The translations under genes were made by a program, and so were the position numbers. From positions 124,001 through 188,000 of the forward strand of contig NZ_CAKLBX010000002.1 of NCBI RefSeq assembly GCF_920987055.1: 64,000 nucleotides of DNA, read 5' to 3'. Origin of the DNA: Novosphingobium sp. CECT 9465 (lineage in GTDB: Bacteria; Pseudomonadota; Alphaproteobacteria; Sphingomonadales; Sphingomonadaceae). This document shows positions 8,590 through 17,539 of this stretch, piece by piece. The notes under the pieces were generated by a model. It did not search any database. It saw only the letters and a list, made by a program, of their open reading frames with translations, and was not told the origin of the DNA. Each line of letters begins with the position of its first letter. The first letter of the stretch is position 1.

Positions 8590-10317
8590 TTACTTCAGCC
8601 AATGGCCAAAATCGTCGGAGACGCCCGCCGCATGCCAAGGGCTTTTCCAGATCTCGTAGTATCGAATGTCGTTCGACGACGGCTTTGGCGAGCATTCGGT
8701 GATGTATACGACGCACGGCATTGCAACCGCATCGCCGATGAGTAGCGCCTCGCCCTGCTCGAGTGCGGGCAACCCTGCGGTCAAATTGCCGAGCGTGTCG
8801 GGCAACAAGCGCCTCACATAGGCTTGGTCTTCCGGGTTCGTCAGGCGCATCGCAAGGAAATTGCTGCACTGTGAAAAGATCGTCTCCGAGATCTCCGATG
8901 GGCGTTGGCTTGAGATCATGAGGCTGACCCCGTATTTTCGCCCCTCCTTGGCAATTCGCTCGATCGAGTTCAGCGAAGCTTTAAAACGCGCGAGATCGCT
9001 GCGCGGCGCATATTTGTGGGCCTCCTCGTAGACGAGCAGGAACGGCGTCTCGCATTGGCCGGTCTGGCGCCGCGCGTGGTACGAAAAATCGAATAGGAGC
9101 CGCGTCACCAGCGATACTGTTATGCTGAGGACCTCAAACGGTATGCCGCTCAAATCAAGGATGGTGACGTTGGAGTTTGTGGTCTTTTCATAGCCGGTTA
9201 TCTGACGGATGACGTCTTCGAGCGTCGCGTCCGCAGCCTTTGGACCGAACATGAAATTGAGCCGCGAATTGTTAATCTTCGCTGATATCCGCCGGACGAA
9301 CTTGTCGATCGTGCCATCGGCATAGGGACCGTTGTTAATCTTGCCTGTGGCTTTGAAAGCGAAGTCCACCGGTTGAGTACAATAGGCGGTCAAACGCTCG
9401 CGATCGTCGGCATAGGTTACCGAATTCCCGTCCTTGGTCTTGATCGTGAGCGGATCGTTTGCATCCTTGGTCTCCCGCGAGAGATTGGCGAAACAAGTTT
9501 GTAGTTGGGCAATGTCGTACTTCAGGGGACTATCGAAATTGACTTTGGCGACCCCCGGATTGGCCATCTCCTTGCAATGGGTGATGATCGTCCTGAGCAA
9601 CGCTTCCTGATTGTAATTGTTGCTGTCGCCCGACTCGAGGAACATGTCGCCCATCTCGCCGTCGTTAAGCAGCCAATACGGGAGCACGATGTCGTCGGCG
9701 GATAGTAGCTTGGCCGCGGGAAAGGCGGATGCATATTCTCCGTGGATGTCGAAAATGACGATGTGCGAATTGTTGAGCCCGGCGTATCCGTGCGACTTCG
9801 CGGCCGTTGCCTCCTGCAGAATTCTGGACACGCTGGACGACTTTCCCGACCCTGTCGCGCCCACTACGGCGATGTGCTTATTGAAGAAACGGTCGCCGTG
9901 GACGGGAACCTTCACATCCCGTTGCCGTGTGAGCGAGGAGAAACAGCACCGTTGCTGTTCCTCGAAAGCATTGGCGTAGATCGCAGCAATTTCTTCGCGA
10001 GTCGCAGGTACGACCCGCTTGGGCGGAATTGCAAGTTCGTCGCCGCCGCGCCGGAAGATGTTTCCCTTGAGCGTTCCAAGTGGATAAGCATCGATCATGT
10101 AGACGCGCTCGTGGTCATCGCCCTTCGCCCGCATCTCGATTGAAAAGCTTTCGATGATGCAGATCAGCGATACATTATCGTTGTCGGAAATCTTTAGAAA
10201 TGATCCGACGCGCAGCGACTGCCCGGCGATCTCGAAGGACATGAGGTTATTGACGGCAATACGCACCTTGTTCGGAAAAACCGAGACAACCTCGGCATTG
10301 ATCTCGGTCTCTTCCAT
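8590..10317 (-). CDS. herA: HerA/FtsK-like DNA translocase ATPase
   Basis: The protein has 575 residues. An N-terminal beta-barrel-like segment (1-100) precedes Walker A 'GATGSGKS' (153-160), the DExx-like 'VIFDIHGEYA' near 187 and Walker B 'LLVYEEAH' (427-434). After these come the HerA-typical 'RIAKEGRKYGVSLMISSQRP' segment and 'TNPEDQAYVRRLLP'. HerA forms hexamers that pump DNA and normally works with a nuclease partner. Here the partner is the gene 12 bases upstream, a DUF4297-type nuclease, so the two form an operon. DUF4297-HerA pairs are known bacterial anti-phage modules. The start has an appropriate N-terminus and almost no gap to the upstream gene. Confidence 0.85.
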   Translation of the reverse strand: MEETEINAEVVSVFPNKVRIAVNNLMSFEIAGQSLRVGSFLKISDNDNVSLICIIESFSIEMRAKGDDHERVYMIDAYPLGTLKGNIFRRGGDELAIPPKRVVPATREEIAAIYANAFEEQQRCCFSSLTRQRDVKVPVHGDRFFNKHIAVVGATGSGKSSSVSRILQEATAAKSHGYAGLNNSHIVIFDIHGEYASAFPAAKLLSADDIVLPYWLLNDGEMGDMFLESGDSNNYNQEALLRTIITHCKEMANPGVAKVNFDSPLKYDIAQLQTCFANLSRETKDANDPLTIKTKDGNSVTYADDRERLTAYCTQPVDFAFKATGKINNGPYADGTIDKFVRRISAKINNSRLNFMFGPKAADATLEDVIRQITGYEKTTNSNVTILDLSGIPFEVLSITVSLVTRLLFDFSYHARRQTGQCETPFLLVYEEAHKYAPRSDLARFKASLNSIERIAKEGRKYGVSLMISSQRPSEISETIFSQCSNFLAMRLTNPEDQAYVRRLLPDTLGNLTAGLPALEQGEALLIGDAVAMPCVVYITECSPKPSSNDIRYYEIWKSPWHAAGVSDDFGHWLK

Positions 10318-10329
10318 CCCAAGCGCTCC

Positions 10330-11580
10330 CTATACGATTTTCATGGCCATCGCAGCACTGCGCACGGGCACAGAAATCTGCCGAAACTTCGCATCGATCG
10401 CCTGCGGTTTGCCGGCATGAAGCTGGACAACGAGTTTGCGGCGCACTGATGCATCGAGCGCGGCGGCTAACTGGGCGCTGTCACCGACGATGCGGGCCGC
10501 GATTGGCTCAAGCGCCGTCTGAGCGAGCAGAAGCTGCTGTGTAGTGAATGGCGCCCCAAAAAAGGCATAGCCGTCTGTGATCCGGTAACTTTCGCCGATC
10601 AGCTGGCTCTTTAGCTCAACGAGATCTGCGGGGTCGATACCGGGAAAAAAGAAGAAAGGCGCGTAGCGTTCTTTCGCCGGTTTGGACTTCGAGCTGTGAC
10701 TGCTCCATCCGTCGATGATGTGGCGCACTAGGGTGACCAGCATATCCAAGGTTTCGGTGTCGGGCAGGTCGATGATGAAGAAGCGGTCATGATTCTCGAC
10801 GTTAAGACGGGCAAAATGTGCTTCGCGGATCAACTTGCAGTAGGCCGCTTCGCTTTCCCTTCGGAGCGCCCAGGCCGAATAAACTGCGACATTGGGCTGG
10901 ATCTGCTGGAGGAAATCCTTGCGCGTCGTAGTCCGCGCGGCTTTCGACGAAGCGCTCGAGAGCGAAGCCATTGCTGAGAACGCCGACGGATAACTGTATA
11001 ATTTGGCTTCGTCCTCAGCCACGTCGAGCGCGGCGCGCAGCGCTTCGATGACACGTCCTCGGTGCAGGTCGAACGGTTCGCTAAGAACGACCGTAAACCG
11101 GTCGCAAAACACGGTCAGATCCTCGTCCGACGCTCCCAGACTGGTTTGTAGATTGATCGTAGTTTTGACGCGATTCCTAGTCGTGGGATCGACGGTATAC
11201 TGGGCGCGGACGAGCACGCGCTGCAAATCGGCAAGTTCATAGGATGTCGCTACGCCAGCCGAGTCTTTGAAGTAGCCGTAGAGGACATATTTTTTCCGGA
11301 GGCGAACGTCCGCGGGATAGCGGAGGAAACCCGTAATCATCGGCAAAATCGCGTCGCGCAAAGTCGAATCCGTGAGCTTTTGCGCTTCGTAGTACTTGAC
11401 CTGTCCATGCGTCTGGGCCTCGTCCGCAAGAACGTCGAAGTCTTCGACCCCCTCCACGGTGATCGACTCGGACTCCGTCGCGCCAAGCACGGCGAGAATG
11501 CTCGCGTCGAACTGATACATGTAGCCGCGGATCGTTGCCGTCGCTTCGCGCTGCGCTTCCTGAACTTCCGCCTGGTCCAT
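10330..11580 (-). CDS. DUF4297-type nuclease partner of HerA
   Basis: It encodes 416 residues from 'MDQAEVQEAQREATA'; the open frame extends to 11679 but that leader is Arg/Cys-rich and improbable. The N-terminal domain has 'RGYMYQFDASILAVL', then 'EGVEDFDVLADEAQTHGQVKYY', where E46/D47/D49 and Q60-x-K62 match the metal-binding core of DUF4297/Cap4-like endonucleases. The C-terminal 250 residues are unrecognised and presumably contact HerA or a trigger. The gene is followed immediately by herA. Role: DNA cleavage in an anti-phage complex, inferred from the pair. There is no clear Shine-Dalgarno site before 11580. Confidence 0.7.
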   Translation of the reverse strand: MDQAEVQEAQREATATIRGYMYQFDASILAVLGATESESITVEGVEDFDVLADEAQTHGQVKYYEAQKLTDSTLRDAILPMITGFLRYPADVRLRKKYVLYGYFKDSAGVATSYELADLQRVLVRAQYTVDPTTRNRVKTTINLQTSLGASDEDLTVFCDRFTVVLSEPFDLHRGRVIEALRAALDVAEDEAKLYSYPSAFSAMASLSSASSKAARTTTRKDFLQQIQPNVAVYSAWALRRESEAAYCKLIREAHFARLNVENHDRFFIIDLPDTETLDMLVTLVRHIIDGWSSHSSKSKPAKERYAPFFFFPGIDPADLVELKSQLIGESYRITDGYAFFGAPFTTQQLLLAQTALEPIAARIVGDSAQLAAALDASVRRKLVVQLHAGKPQAIDAKFRQISVPVRSAAMAMKIV

Positions 11581-11888
11581 ACCGCAGTCTCGGTTAGTGA
11601 GAGCCGTTTGGTCGGACCATGGCGGACTGCGCCTTAACCACGGGTCCCTGCTGAGCCTGCATAGACAGGCCTGCAACAACTGACGAAGCGACCAACACTA
11701 CCCACATTTTTTCATCCGACCCTCTCGCTTGTTAGCCAAGGACGATCAATCATGACTCTAGAAAAATCAATAGTTTTCTAAAGTTAGTTGCAAGGCGGCG
11801 CCCAACTGGATGATGATGCAAGGCGGTGACCATAGCCAACACAAATCTGGCTGATCGCGCAGGGATATGGAAGGGGGCGAGAATTAAC
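11581..11888. promoter_or_regulatory. divergent control region between nuclease-HerA and Mre11/Rad50-like operons
   Basis: The 308-base gap separates two divergent operons. It contains a perfect 7-bp inverted repeat, TAGAAAA at 11759-11765 and TTTTCTA at 11774-11780, with an 8-base AT-rich loop. This is suited to an operator, or to a hairpin at the 5' end of one of the transcripts. A short direct repeat GCAAGGCGG occurs at about 11799 and 11818. The two operons could be co-regulated from here; no regulator gene is adjacent. Confidence 0.4.
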
Positions 11889-12998
11889 ATGAGGCTTATT
11901 CATTCGGCGGATTGGCAATTGGGCAAGCCCTTCGGGCGGTTCGAACCCGATGTTCGCGCGGCACTTTACGAAGCTCGCTTCGACGCCATCGACACGCTCG
12001 GCCGGCTCGCCAGTGAGCATGGCGCCAGACATGTGCTGGTAGCGGGTGACGTCTTCGATACCGACGGGCCCGACGATCGCACAATGGTTCAGGCGGTTTC
12101 TCGAATGAGCCGCCATTCCTGCCGTTGGTGGTTGCTGCCGGGGAACCACGACTATGCGCGAAGTGGAGGGCTGTGGGACCGTGTCCGGAGCAGTGTCGGT
12201 CCCACCATCAATGTCCTAACGGAAGCAGAGCCCGTCGAGATGGAGGATGATATTTGGCTCCTGCCCGCGCCTTTGACATATCGGCACAATCTCGAGGACC
12301 CGACAGAAGCCTTTGGCGCTATGGAGACCCCCTGCGCACGGCTTCGGATTGGTCTTGCTCATGGCTCCATCCGGGATTTCGGATCGCGCGGGGAATCCAA
12401 GAACCAGATTGCTCCCGACCGTGCGACACGCTCGCGGCTCGATTACCTCGCCCTTGGGGACTGGCATGGCGCGTTGCAGGTCGATGCCCACACCTGGTAC
12501 TCCGGCACTCCCGAAACAGACAGCTTCCAGCGCGACGAGCCCGGCCAAGCGCTTCTTGTCGAGCTTGACCAAGGCAGCACACCCGTCGTCAAGCCTATTC
12601 GTACCGGCCGGTTTCAGTGGCTCATGCGGTCCTGGACCGTAAACGATCATGCTTCATTTGAGGCGGAATGCAGCCAATTGCTTGAAACCATCGATGCGCC
12701 ATCGACGTTGCTACAGCTCTCGCTTGCGGGGATTACGAGTCTGGGTGATCGGGTCGCGATGCTTCAGTCGTTGGAGACCGACATCATTCACCGCCTGCGC
12801 TTCCTCGATGTCCGGAGCGATGACCTTGTGGGCCGGCCCAGTGAGGAGGATCTCGCCGGACTGGCGGTCGAGGGCATTCTTGGTGTTGCGGCGGCCCGGC
12901 TCAATGAGCAGGCCGCGATTGGAGGAACCGAATCGGTTCTCGCCAAGCGCGCGCTCGAACGCCTCTTTGTCGAATACAGCCGGGGAGGGCAGCCATGA
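11889..12998 (+). CDS. Mre11/SbcD-like DNA repair exonuclease (metallophosphoesterase)
   Basis: The protein has 369 residues from 'MRLIHSADWQLGKPF'. The open frame extends to 11826 but this Met begins the domain and has AAGGGGG upstream. Calcineurin-type phosphoesterase motifs are in order: 'HSADWQLG' (motif I), 'VAGDVFD' (II), 'LLPGNHDY' (III) and 'LAHGS' (IV). It is predicted to be a Mn-dependent 3'-5' exonuclease/endonuclease that works with the ATPase encoded next. The ATPase start overlaps its stop by four bases (ATGA at 12995), so stoichiometric co-translation is likely. It resembles the YhaO/YhaN-type SbcCD relatives more than canonical SbcD. Confidence 0.8.
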   Translation: MRLIHSADWQLGKPFGRFEPDVRAALYEARFDAIDTLGRLASEHGARHVLVAGDVFDTDGPDDRTMVQAVSRMSRHSCRWWLLPGNHDYARSGGLWDRVRSSVGPTINVLTEAEPVEMEDDIWLLPAPLTYRHNLEDPTEAFGAMETPCARLRIGLAHGSIRDFGSRGESKNQIAPDRATRSRLDYLALGDWHGALQVDAHTWYSGTPETDSFQRDEPGQALLVELDQGSTPVVKPIRTGRFQWLMRSWTVNDHASFEAECSQLLETIDAPSTLLQLSLAGITSLGDRVAMLQSLETDIIHRLRFLDVRSDDLVGRPSEEDLAGLAVEGILGVAAARLNEQAAIGGTESVLAKRALERLFVEYSRGGQP

Positions 12999-15619
12999 GC
13001 CTTGTGATCCGTCGCATCGCCATCGAGAACTTCAGGAAGTTCCGTGATCCGTTCACGATCGACAATCTGACCGATGGCCTCAACATCATCATCGAGCCGA
13101 ACGAGACGGGCAAGTCGACCCTGATGGAGGCGCTGCGCGCGGCGTTTTTCGTGCGCCACAACACGCAGAACCAGCTCGCCAAGTCCTACGCACCGCGCGG
13201 AGATTCGGTTGCGCCACGGGTCGAGATCGATTTCCTCATCGACGGCGCAGAGTGGTCGCTCCGAAAGAGGTTTCTCAAATCAGCATCAATTGACGTTGAG
13301 GGGCCGCAGGGCAGGGCGCAGGGCGATGAAGCTGAAGCCCTGCTCAACACGCTGCTTGGCTCAGTGCGCGATACCAGCAGGGCAGGGGATGTTTCCACCT
13401 ATGGAGCGCTCGGCCTTTTGTGGGTGGCGCAAATGGACGCGCTCGAGATCCGTGCGCCGGGTGCCATCGTGCGCGACACGATTACCGCTTCGCTTGAAGC
13501 GGAAGTCGGATCGATCATGGGCGGCGAGGCCTACCGCAAGGTGCGAGAGCGCGTCGATGCGCAATACGAGCTCTACTGGACCCCAACGGGTGTGAAGAAG
13601 GGTCGTCAGGTCGAGGCGCTCCGTCGCTTGGAGGTCGCTGTGGCGGCCTCTGCCGAGGCTGATGACAAAGTCGCGCAGCTTGAGAAGAGCTTCGGCGAAC
13701 TTGATGTTTGCCGCCAGCGCTTGTCTGTTTTGCAGCGCGAAATGGCTGATCAGACCGATAGCCAGACACGCGCTGAACTTGTCTCATCGCTTGAGGTGGC
13801 GCGGATGGCTGCGCAGCTTCTGGCAACCCGGCAGGCAGAAAACGAGGTGGCAGCCGGGCGGCTCGCCAAACTCGAAGATATTCAGGGGCGGCATGAAGCC
13901 GCAGTGCTGGCGCGCGACAAGGCGGCGAGGGCTCTTCAGGATGCGCGTGACCTCCGAGCAACGTCTAGCGAGCGCGTTAAAGCCTCTCAGAGCAAGGTTG
14001 GCGATGCGCGTTTGGCGTTGCTTGAGGTGCAAGCGGCACATCAGCGGGCGGCTGATGCGTATGAAGAGGGGTTGGAGGCCCACAAAGAACAGCAGCTGCA
14101 GGATGCAACGGCAGAAGCGCGTCAGCGATATCGCGAGCTGATCGGCCTCGAAGCAGAACTCGAGGCGATGAAGCGCGTCGAGCTCGGTGCGATCCCCAAC
14201 GACAAGCTGGCCGCACTCGAGGGCAATGAGCGTGCTGTCGTCGAAGCGCGCGCCCGGGTCGATGCCGGCGCCGCGCATGTCACGCTGAGCGGAGATGCCG
14301 AAGGCGTCATGATCGATGGCGAGCCCATGGCACTTGGCACCCGAGCGCTGACACAAATGACGCGTATTCAGCTTGGCAGCGCCGAGCTTGCTATCACACC
14401 GCCAGCGTCAGCCGCCAGCGCCGAAGAGCTGCTGGCCGAGGCAGTCAGCAAACAGGAGGGTGCGCTCTTCGCTCTCGGCGTTGCCGATCTCGCGGCTGCG
14501 CGCGAACGAACAATTGCCGCGCGCGAGGCATCAGCTGAGATACGGACGCTCACGGCCCAAATTGCGGCAGCTTCGCCTGCAGACGACCGCATTGGCCTTG
14601 CCGCCGGGGCAGACGCGCTGAAGCTCTTTGTCTCCTCGCTGCCGGAGCCCGCAGCCGGGGTTCATCATGTCGCCGTAGACCTCAACGTGCTTAAGCAGCA
14701 GCTTGAGATCGATGCCACGGCGCTGGCGCGGGCTGAAGGCGTGGTTCAGAGCGCAATCGAAGATTTGCGCAAATGCGAGGCGGAGGAAGCGCCTCACGCG
14801 ACTGCCGAGGCGCTGGCCCAGAATGATCTGACTACCGCGCAGAGCGTCATTGCCAGCATTGAGGCCCATCCCGATTGGGAGGGGCTTGCCGAAGCGATAT
14901 CCAGTGCGCGCCAGCGCGCCGCCGAAGCTGCAATCCAGCTTGATGCCGCGTCACGCAACGCAACCGCGCACGATGTGGCGGACATCAACCGCAAGATTGC
15001 GACGATTGATGCGCGCGCGAGCGCCGCTGCGGGTCAGAAGACAGACCTTGAGAAGGACATTGCCCGGCTCGAAGCTACAATCGAGAGTGAAGGAGGGCGC
15101 GGGCTTGCTGAGCAGGCTGCCGCAGCTCGTGACGAACTTGATGCCTCCCGGGCAGCGCTTCAGCGGGTGACCGATGATGCCAACACCGTCATGCTTCTGC
15201 GCAACACGCTAGAGGCTGCCCGCAACGAGACCTCAGCGCGATTTGTTGGACCTGTCGCCCGCCGCGCCAAGGGCTATATTGAGCGTCTTCTACCAGGCTG
15301 CGAGCTCGCCTTCTCTGACAGCATGGCGCTCGAGAGCGTTATACGCGCCGGAAAGGAGGAGCAGTCGGACAGCCTTTCCCGCGGTACGCAGGAACAGCTT
15401 GCGATCCTGACCCCGATTGCGTTTGCCGACATGCTCCGCGACCAGGGCAAGCCGATTTCTCTGATCCTCGACGATCCGCTCGTCTATTCCGATGACGCCA
15501 GGCTCGACACAATGATCGACATCCTGACCGAAGCAGCCTCGCAGATGCAGGTTATTCTCCTCACCTGCCGTGACCGGGCATTCCGACACGTGGACGGCAA
15601 TCGTGTGCGGCTTGGGTGA
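12995..15619 (+). CDS. Rad50/SbcC/YhaN-like ATPase with coiled coils
   Basis: The protein has 874 residues. The N-terminal ABC half has 'IENFRKFRDPF' and Walker A 'EPNETGKST' (34-42). Long heptad-rich, Ala/Glu/Gln-rich stretches at about 190-420 and 560-760 are the coiled coil. A middle insertion near 420-460 ('GDAEGVMIDGEPMALG') is globular, and no Rad50 zinc-hook CxxC is visible. The C-terminal half has a signature-like 'SRGTQEQLAIL' near 794 and Walker B 'LILDDPLVYSD' near 822. It would bind DNA ends and gate the upstream nuclease. Missing hook and length match YhaN-like rather than SbcC proteins. Confidence 0.8.
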   Translation: MSLVIRRIAIENFRKFRDPFTIDNLTDGLNIIIEPNETGKSTLMEALRAAFFVRHNTQNQLAKSYAPRGDSVAPRVEIDFLIDGAEWSLRKRFLKSASIDVEGPQGRAQGDEAEALLNTLLGSVRDTSRAGDVSTYGALGLLWVAQMDALEIRAPGAIVRDTITASLEAEVGSIMGGEAYRKVRERVDAQYELYWTPTGVKKGRQVEALRRLEVAVAASAEADDKVAQLEKSFGELDVCRQRLSVLQREMADQTDSQTRAELVSSLEVARMAAQLLATRQAENEVAAGRLAKLEDIQGRHEAAVLARDKAARALQDARDLRATSSERVKASQSKVGDARLALLEVQAAHQRAADAYEEGLEAHKEQQLQDATAEARQRYRELIGLEAELEAMKRVELGAIPNDKLAALEGNERAVVEARARVDAGAAHVTLSGDAEGVMIDGEPMALGTRALTQMTRIQLGSAELAITPPASAASAEELLAEAVSKQEGALFALGVADLAAARERTIAAREASAEIRTLTAQIAAASPADDRIGLAAGADALKLFVSSLPEPAAGVHHVAVDLNVLKQQLEIDATALARAEGVVQSAIEDLRKCEAEEAPHATAEALAQNDLTTAQSVIASIEAHPDWEGLAEAISSARQRAAEAAIQLDAASRNATAHDVADINRKIATIDARASAAAGQKTDLEKDIARLEATIESEGGRGLAEQAAAARDELDASRAALQRVTDDANTVMLLRNTLEAARNETSARFVGPVARRAKGYIERLLPGCELAFSDSMALESVIRAGKEEQSDSLSRGTQEQLAILTPIAFADMLRDQGKPISLILDDPLVYSDDARLDTMIDILTEAASQMQVILLTCRDRAFRHVDGNRVRLG

Positions 15620-15750
15620 TTTGAGCTGCGAAGCGTTCGCCAATGGTCGAGGTCGGCGCACGCCGATCACCAGACAAACTTTTCTGACGGACAGCCTCCC
15701 ATAGGGCCGTCGTTTCAATCCAGCACGTCCGCCTTATCCACCGCGTTAGG

Positions 15751-15903
15751 CTAGCGGAACAAATGCAACACCCAACGATAAAGTCCAGAGAGCGCATCAG
15801 TTAATGCCAAAGCCAGCGTGCCGAGTAGCATAGCGCCGAGCATGAACCCCTCGGCCAAAAGCCACCTATCTTGCTTCTCCTTTGGCCCCATCTTGTGTTC
15901 CAT
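15751..15903 (-). CDS. 50-residue membrane protein, translationally coupled to SNase-like gene
   Basis: The start ATG at 15903 overlaps the stop of the upstream gene as TGATG, a classic reinitiation arrangement. The peptide begins 'MEHKMGPKEKQDRWLL' and has one hydrophobic helix 'GFMLGAMLLGTLALALTDAL', followed by a positively charged tail. It looks like a single-span inner-membrane micro-protein, possibly a partner of the secreted SNase-like protein. A longer in-frame start at 16005 would lie inside the neighbour and is less likely. The gene ends in TAG. Confidence 0.5.
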   Translation of the reverse strand: MEHKMGPKEKQDRWLLAEGFMLGAMLLGTLALALTDALSGLYRWVLHLFR

Positions 15904-16340
15904 CACGGGCACCGATGGTCTTGCCAGAAGCGGTCCCAGCGCGCTGCCCAACCGCCTCGCACCATAGCGCAGCTGATATCGCCGGACCGTGGCGAGACGC
16001 ACCAAGCGCCAGTACGATCCCCGCCAGCGCCGCCGGTAGAAGTGCAGCGCATGCTAGGCCCAGAAACCAGAATATGTCCATGAGGGCCAACGCCTGTTCT
16101 GGTGCCCAGCAAATTCACCAACGCATCGCGTGAAACGATGGGGTTGCTGTCAGGGCATGGGTGGCCGGGCGAGCAGGATCCGTCGAGCTCCCGGGCGGCG
16201 ATCCCAGACAGCCGCAGCCTCGGGCCCTCCGCACACCAAACCGGGCCATCACCATCCCAGACGTGGGTGGGCGTGCAGGTGAAGGTTTGCTCTGCCGGGA
16301 CAGCTGCCACCTGTAGGGCGAGGAGAAAAGAGCTCAACAT
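15903..16340 (-). CDS. SNase-like secreted protein (thermonuclease-fold relative)
   Basis: It encodes 145 residues with a hydrophobic N-terminal signal ('MLSSFLLALQVAAVPA'). Then come 'FTCTPTHVWDGDGPVWC' and 'RLRLSGIAARELDGSC', which are the V-x-D-G-D and R-L-x-G-I-x-A-x-E landmarks of the staphylococcal nuclease family. The segment 'GHPCP' and the C-terminal 'GDISCAMVRGGWAARWDRFW' are seen in a class of small alphaproteobacterial SNase relatives. The Cys residues suggest periplasmic disulphides. The full set of catalytic Arg/Glu residues is uncertain. A paralogue occurs at 62189-62572. Confidence 0.65.
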   Translation of the reverse strand: MLSSFLLALQVAAVPAEQTFTCTPTHVWDGDGPVWCAEGPRLRLSGIAARELDGSCSPGHPCPDSNPIVSRDALVNLLGTRTGVGPHGHILVSGPSMRCTSTGGAGGDRTGAWCVSPRSGDISCAMVRGGWAARWDRFWQDHRCP

Positions 16341-16678
16341 TATTGGCGGGTCCTACCTCGCTGAGCGCAATGGGCTGAAAGCTGTTTTGTAACCATGGCT
16401 TAGTCACCCAAACAGCAGTCTACGATCATTGCCCGTCGGATCAACAAACCTCAATGCCAAACCGCACCGACTGATATTCCACCGACAGGACGCCAACAGA
16501 GAAAGAAAGGCCCCTGCGAGGGGCAGTTTCGGGATGGCGTGAGATGACACCCGGAGACGGGCCCGAGGTCATCAGAGGTAAAGATGGGGCCCTTTCCTCG
16601 GGCGTCGCGGCCGATGGTCAATAGGATCTAATTTTGCACGTCCTGGTCAGGCTCCGCCAGATCGGTTAGCTCTCACCT
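16341..16678. other. intergenic region with two inverted repeats
   Basis: No gene is seen in these 338 bases. GCCCCT (16510-16515) and AGGGGC (16519-16524) form a tight 6-bp hairpin with a three-base loop and no T-tract. GCCCGAGG (16561-16568) and CCTCGGGC (16596-16603) form a perfect 8-bp stem around a 27-base loop about 75 bases before the DUF3883 gene. The second could be a leader structure or operator for that gene. Confidence 0.35.
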
Positions 16679-17509
16679 ATGGCGGAAGGTTGGACCGAAT
16701 TCGAAATTGACGCGGTTGTCGCCGACTATTTCGGAATGCTTGCCGACGAACTCGCAGGCCGTTCGTTCATTAAGCTTGCGCTCTATCGCAGCCTTGCTGA
16801 AAAAATCCCGAGAAACATCAAATCTATCGAGCGCAAGCACCAGAACATCAGCGCGATCATGATTGGTTTTGGTCAACCATGGGTCACAGGCCTCAAGCCG
16901 GCTAAGCATTATCAGAATGCGTTGGCAGACGGAGTCTTGCGGTGGCTGGACCAACGACCGGATTGGCTTGAGCCGAGAATTCAGGCGGATGAAGGCAATC
17001 CGGTTCGTAAAGTGTCGTCGCTACTGATTGGACCTCCACCCACGCATCAGAATGAACCGCCCTTGATAGATCCGGCTTTGATGGCCGCCATCGGCAAGAA
17101 ATATGATGTGGCTGAACGCGATGCGAGAAACCGCCGACTGGGCAAGGCTGGTGAAGAGTTGGTCCTGCATCACGAGCGCCAATCGCTTTTGCGAGCCGGC
17201 CGAGAGGAGCTTGCCCATAAGGTGCGTTGGACATCCGTACAGGACGGCGATGGCTATGGCTTCGACATTGCCAGTTTCGAGCCCGATGGCCGCGAACGGC
17301 TCATTGAGGTGAAGACGACCAATGGCTGGGAACGCACACCTTTTCACATCAGCAAGAATGAAGTTACGGTTGCTGAAACCCGGGATGATGATTGGCACCT
17401 CGTCAGGGTCTGGAACTTCGCGCGCCAACCAAGAGCATTTACCCTTCGGCCCCCGCTTTCGGCGCACGTCGAACTGACACCGACGAGCTTTCTCGCGGCG
17501 CTAAGATAG
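16679..17509 (+). CDS. DUF3883-domain nuclease-like protein
   Basis: The protein has 276 residues. The N-terminal domain (1-115: 'SIERKHQNISAIMIGFG', 'GLKPAKHYQNAL') is a conserved helical module often fused to nuclease domains in defence proteins. The C-terminal domain carries 'RRLGKAGEELVLHHE' (152-166), then D196 in 'GYGFDIASF' and E210-V-K212 in 'LIEVKTT'. This is the DUF3883 arrangement of a PD-(D/E)XK core with E160 as the helix residue. All catalytic positions are intact. The gene converges with the tandem-HNH gene, with 30 bases between stops. It is probably a modification- or phage-triggered DNase; target unknown. Confidence 0.65.
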   Translation: MAEGWTEFEIDAVVADYFGMLADELAGRSFIKLALYRSLAEKIPRNIKSIERKHQNISAIMIGFGQPWVTGLKPAKHYQNALADGVLRWLDQRPDWLEPRIQADEGNPVRKVSSLLIGPPPTHQNEPPLIDPALMAAIGKKYDVAERDARNRRLGKAGEELVLHHERQSLLRAGREELAHKVRWTSVQDGDGYGFDIASFEPDGRERLIEVKTTNGWERTPFHISKNEVTVAETRDDDWHLVRVWNFARQPRAFTLRPPLSAHVELTPTSFLAALR

Positions 17510-17539
17510 TGCAAGGCTCGGCGATGACCCCATCTACGG

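Noticed and set aside
13515..14356. Several minus-strand frames opposite the Rad50-like gene
   Set aside because: Arg/Pro/Cys-rich shadow translations of coiled-coil coding DNA; no ribosome sites.
15866..16090. 74-codon minus-strand frame with a hydrophobic segment
   Set aside because: It overlaps the SNase-like gene, whose C-terminal motif is conserved in the paralogue at 62 kb, so the overlapping frame is probably chance.
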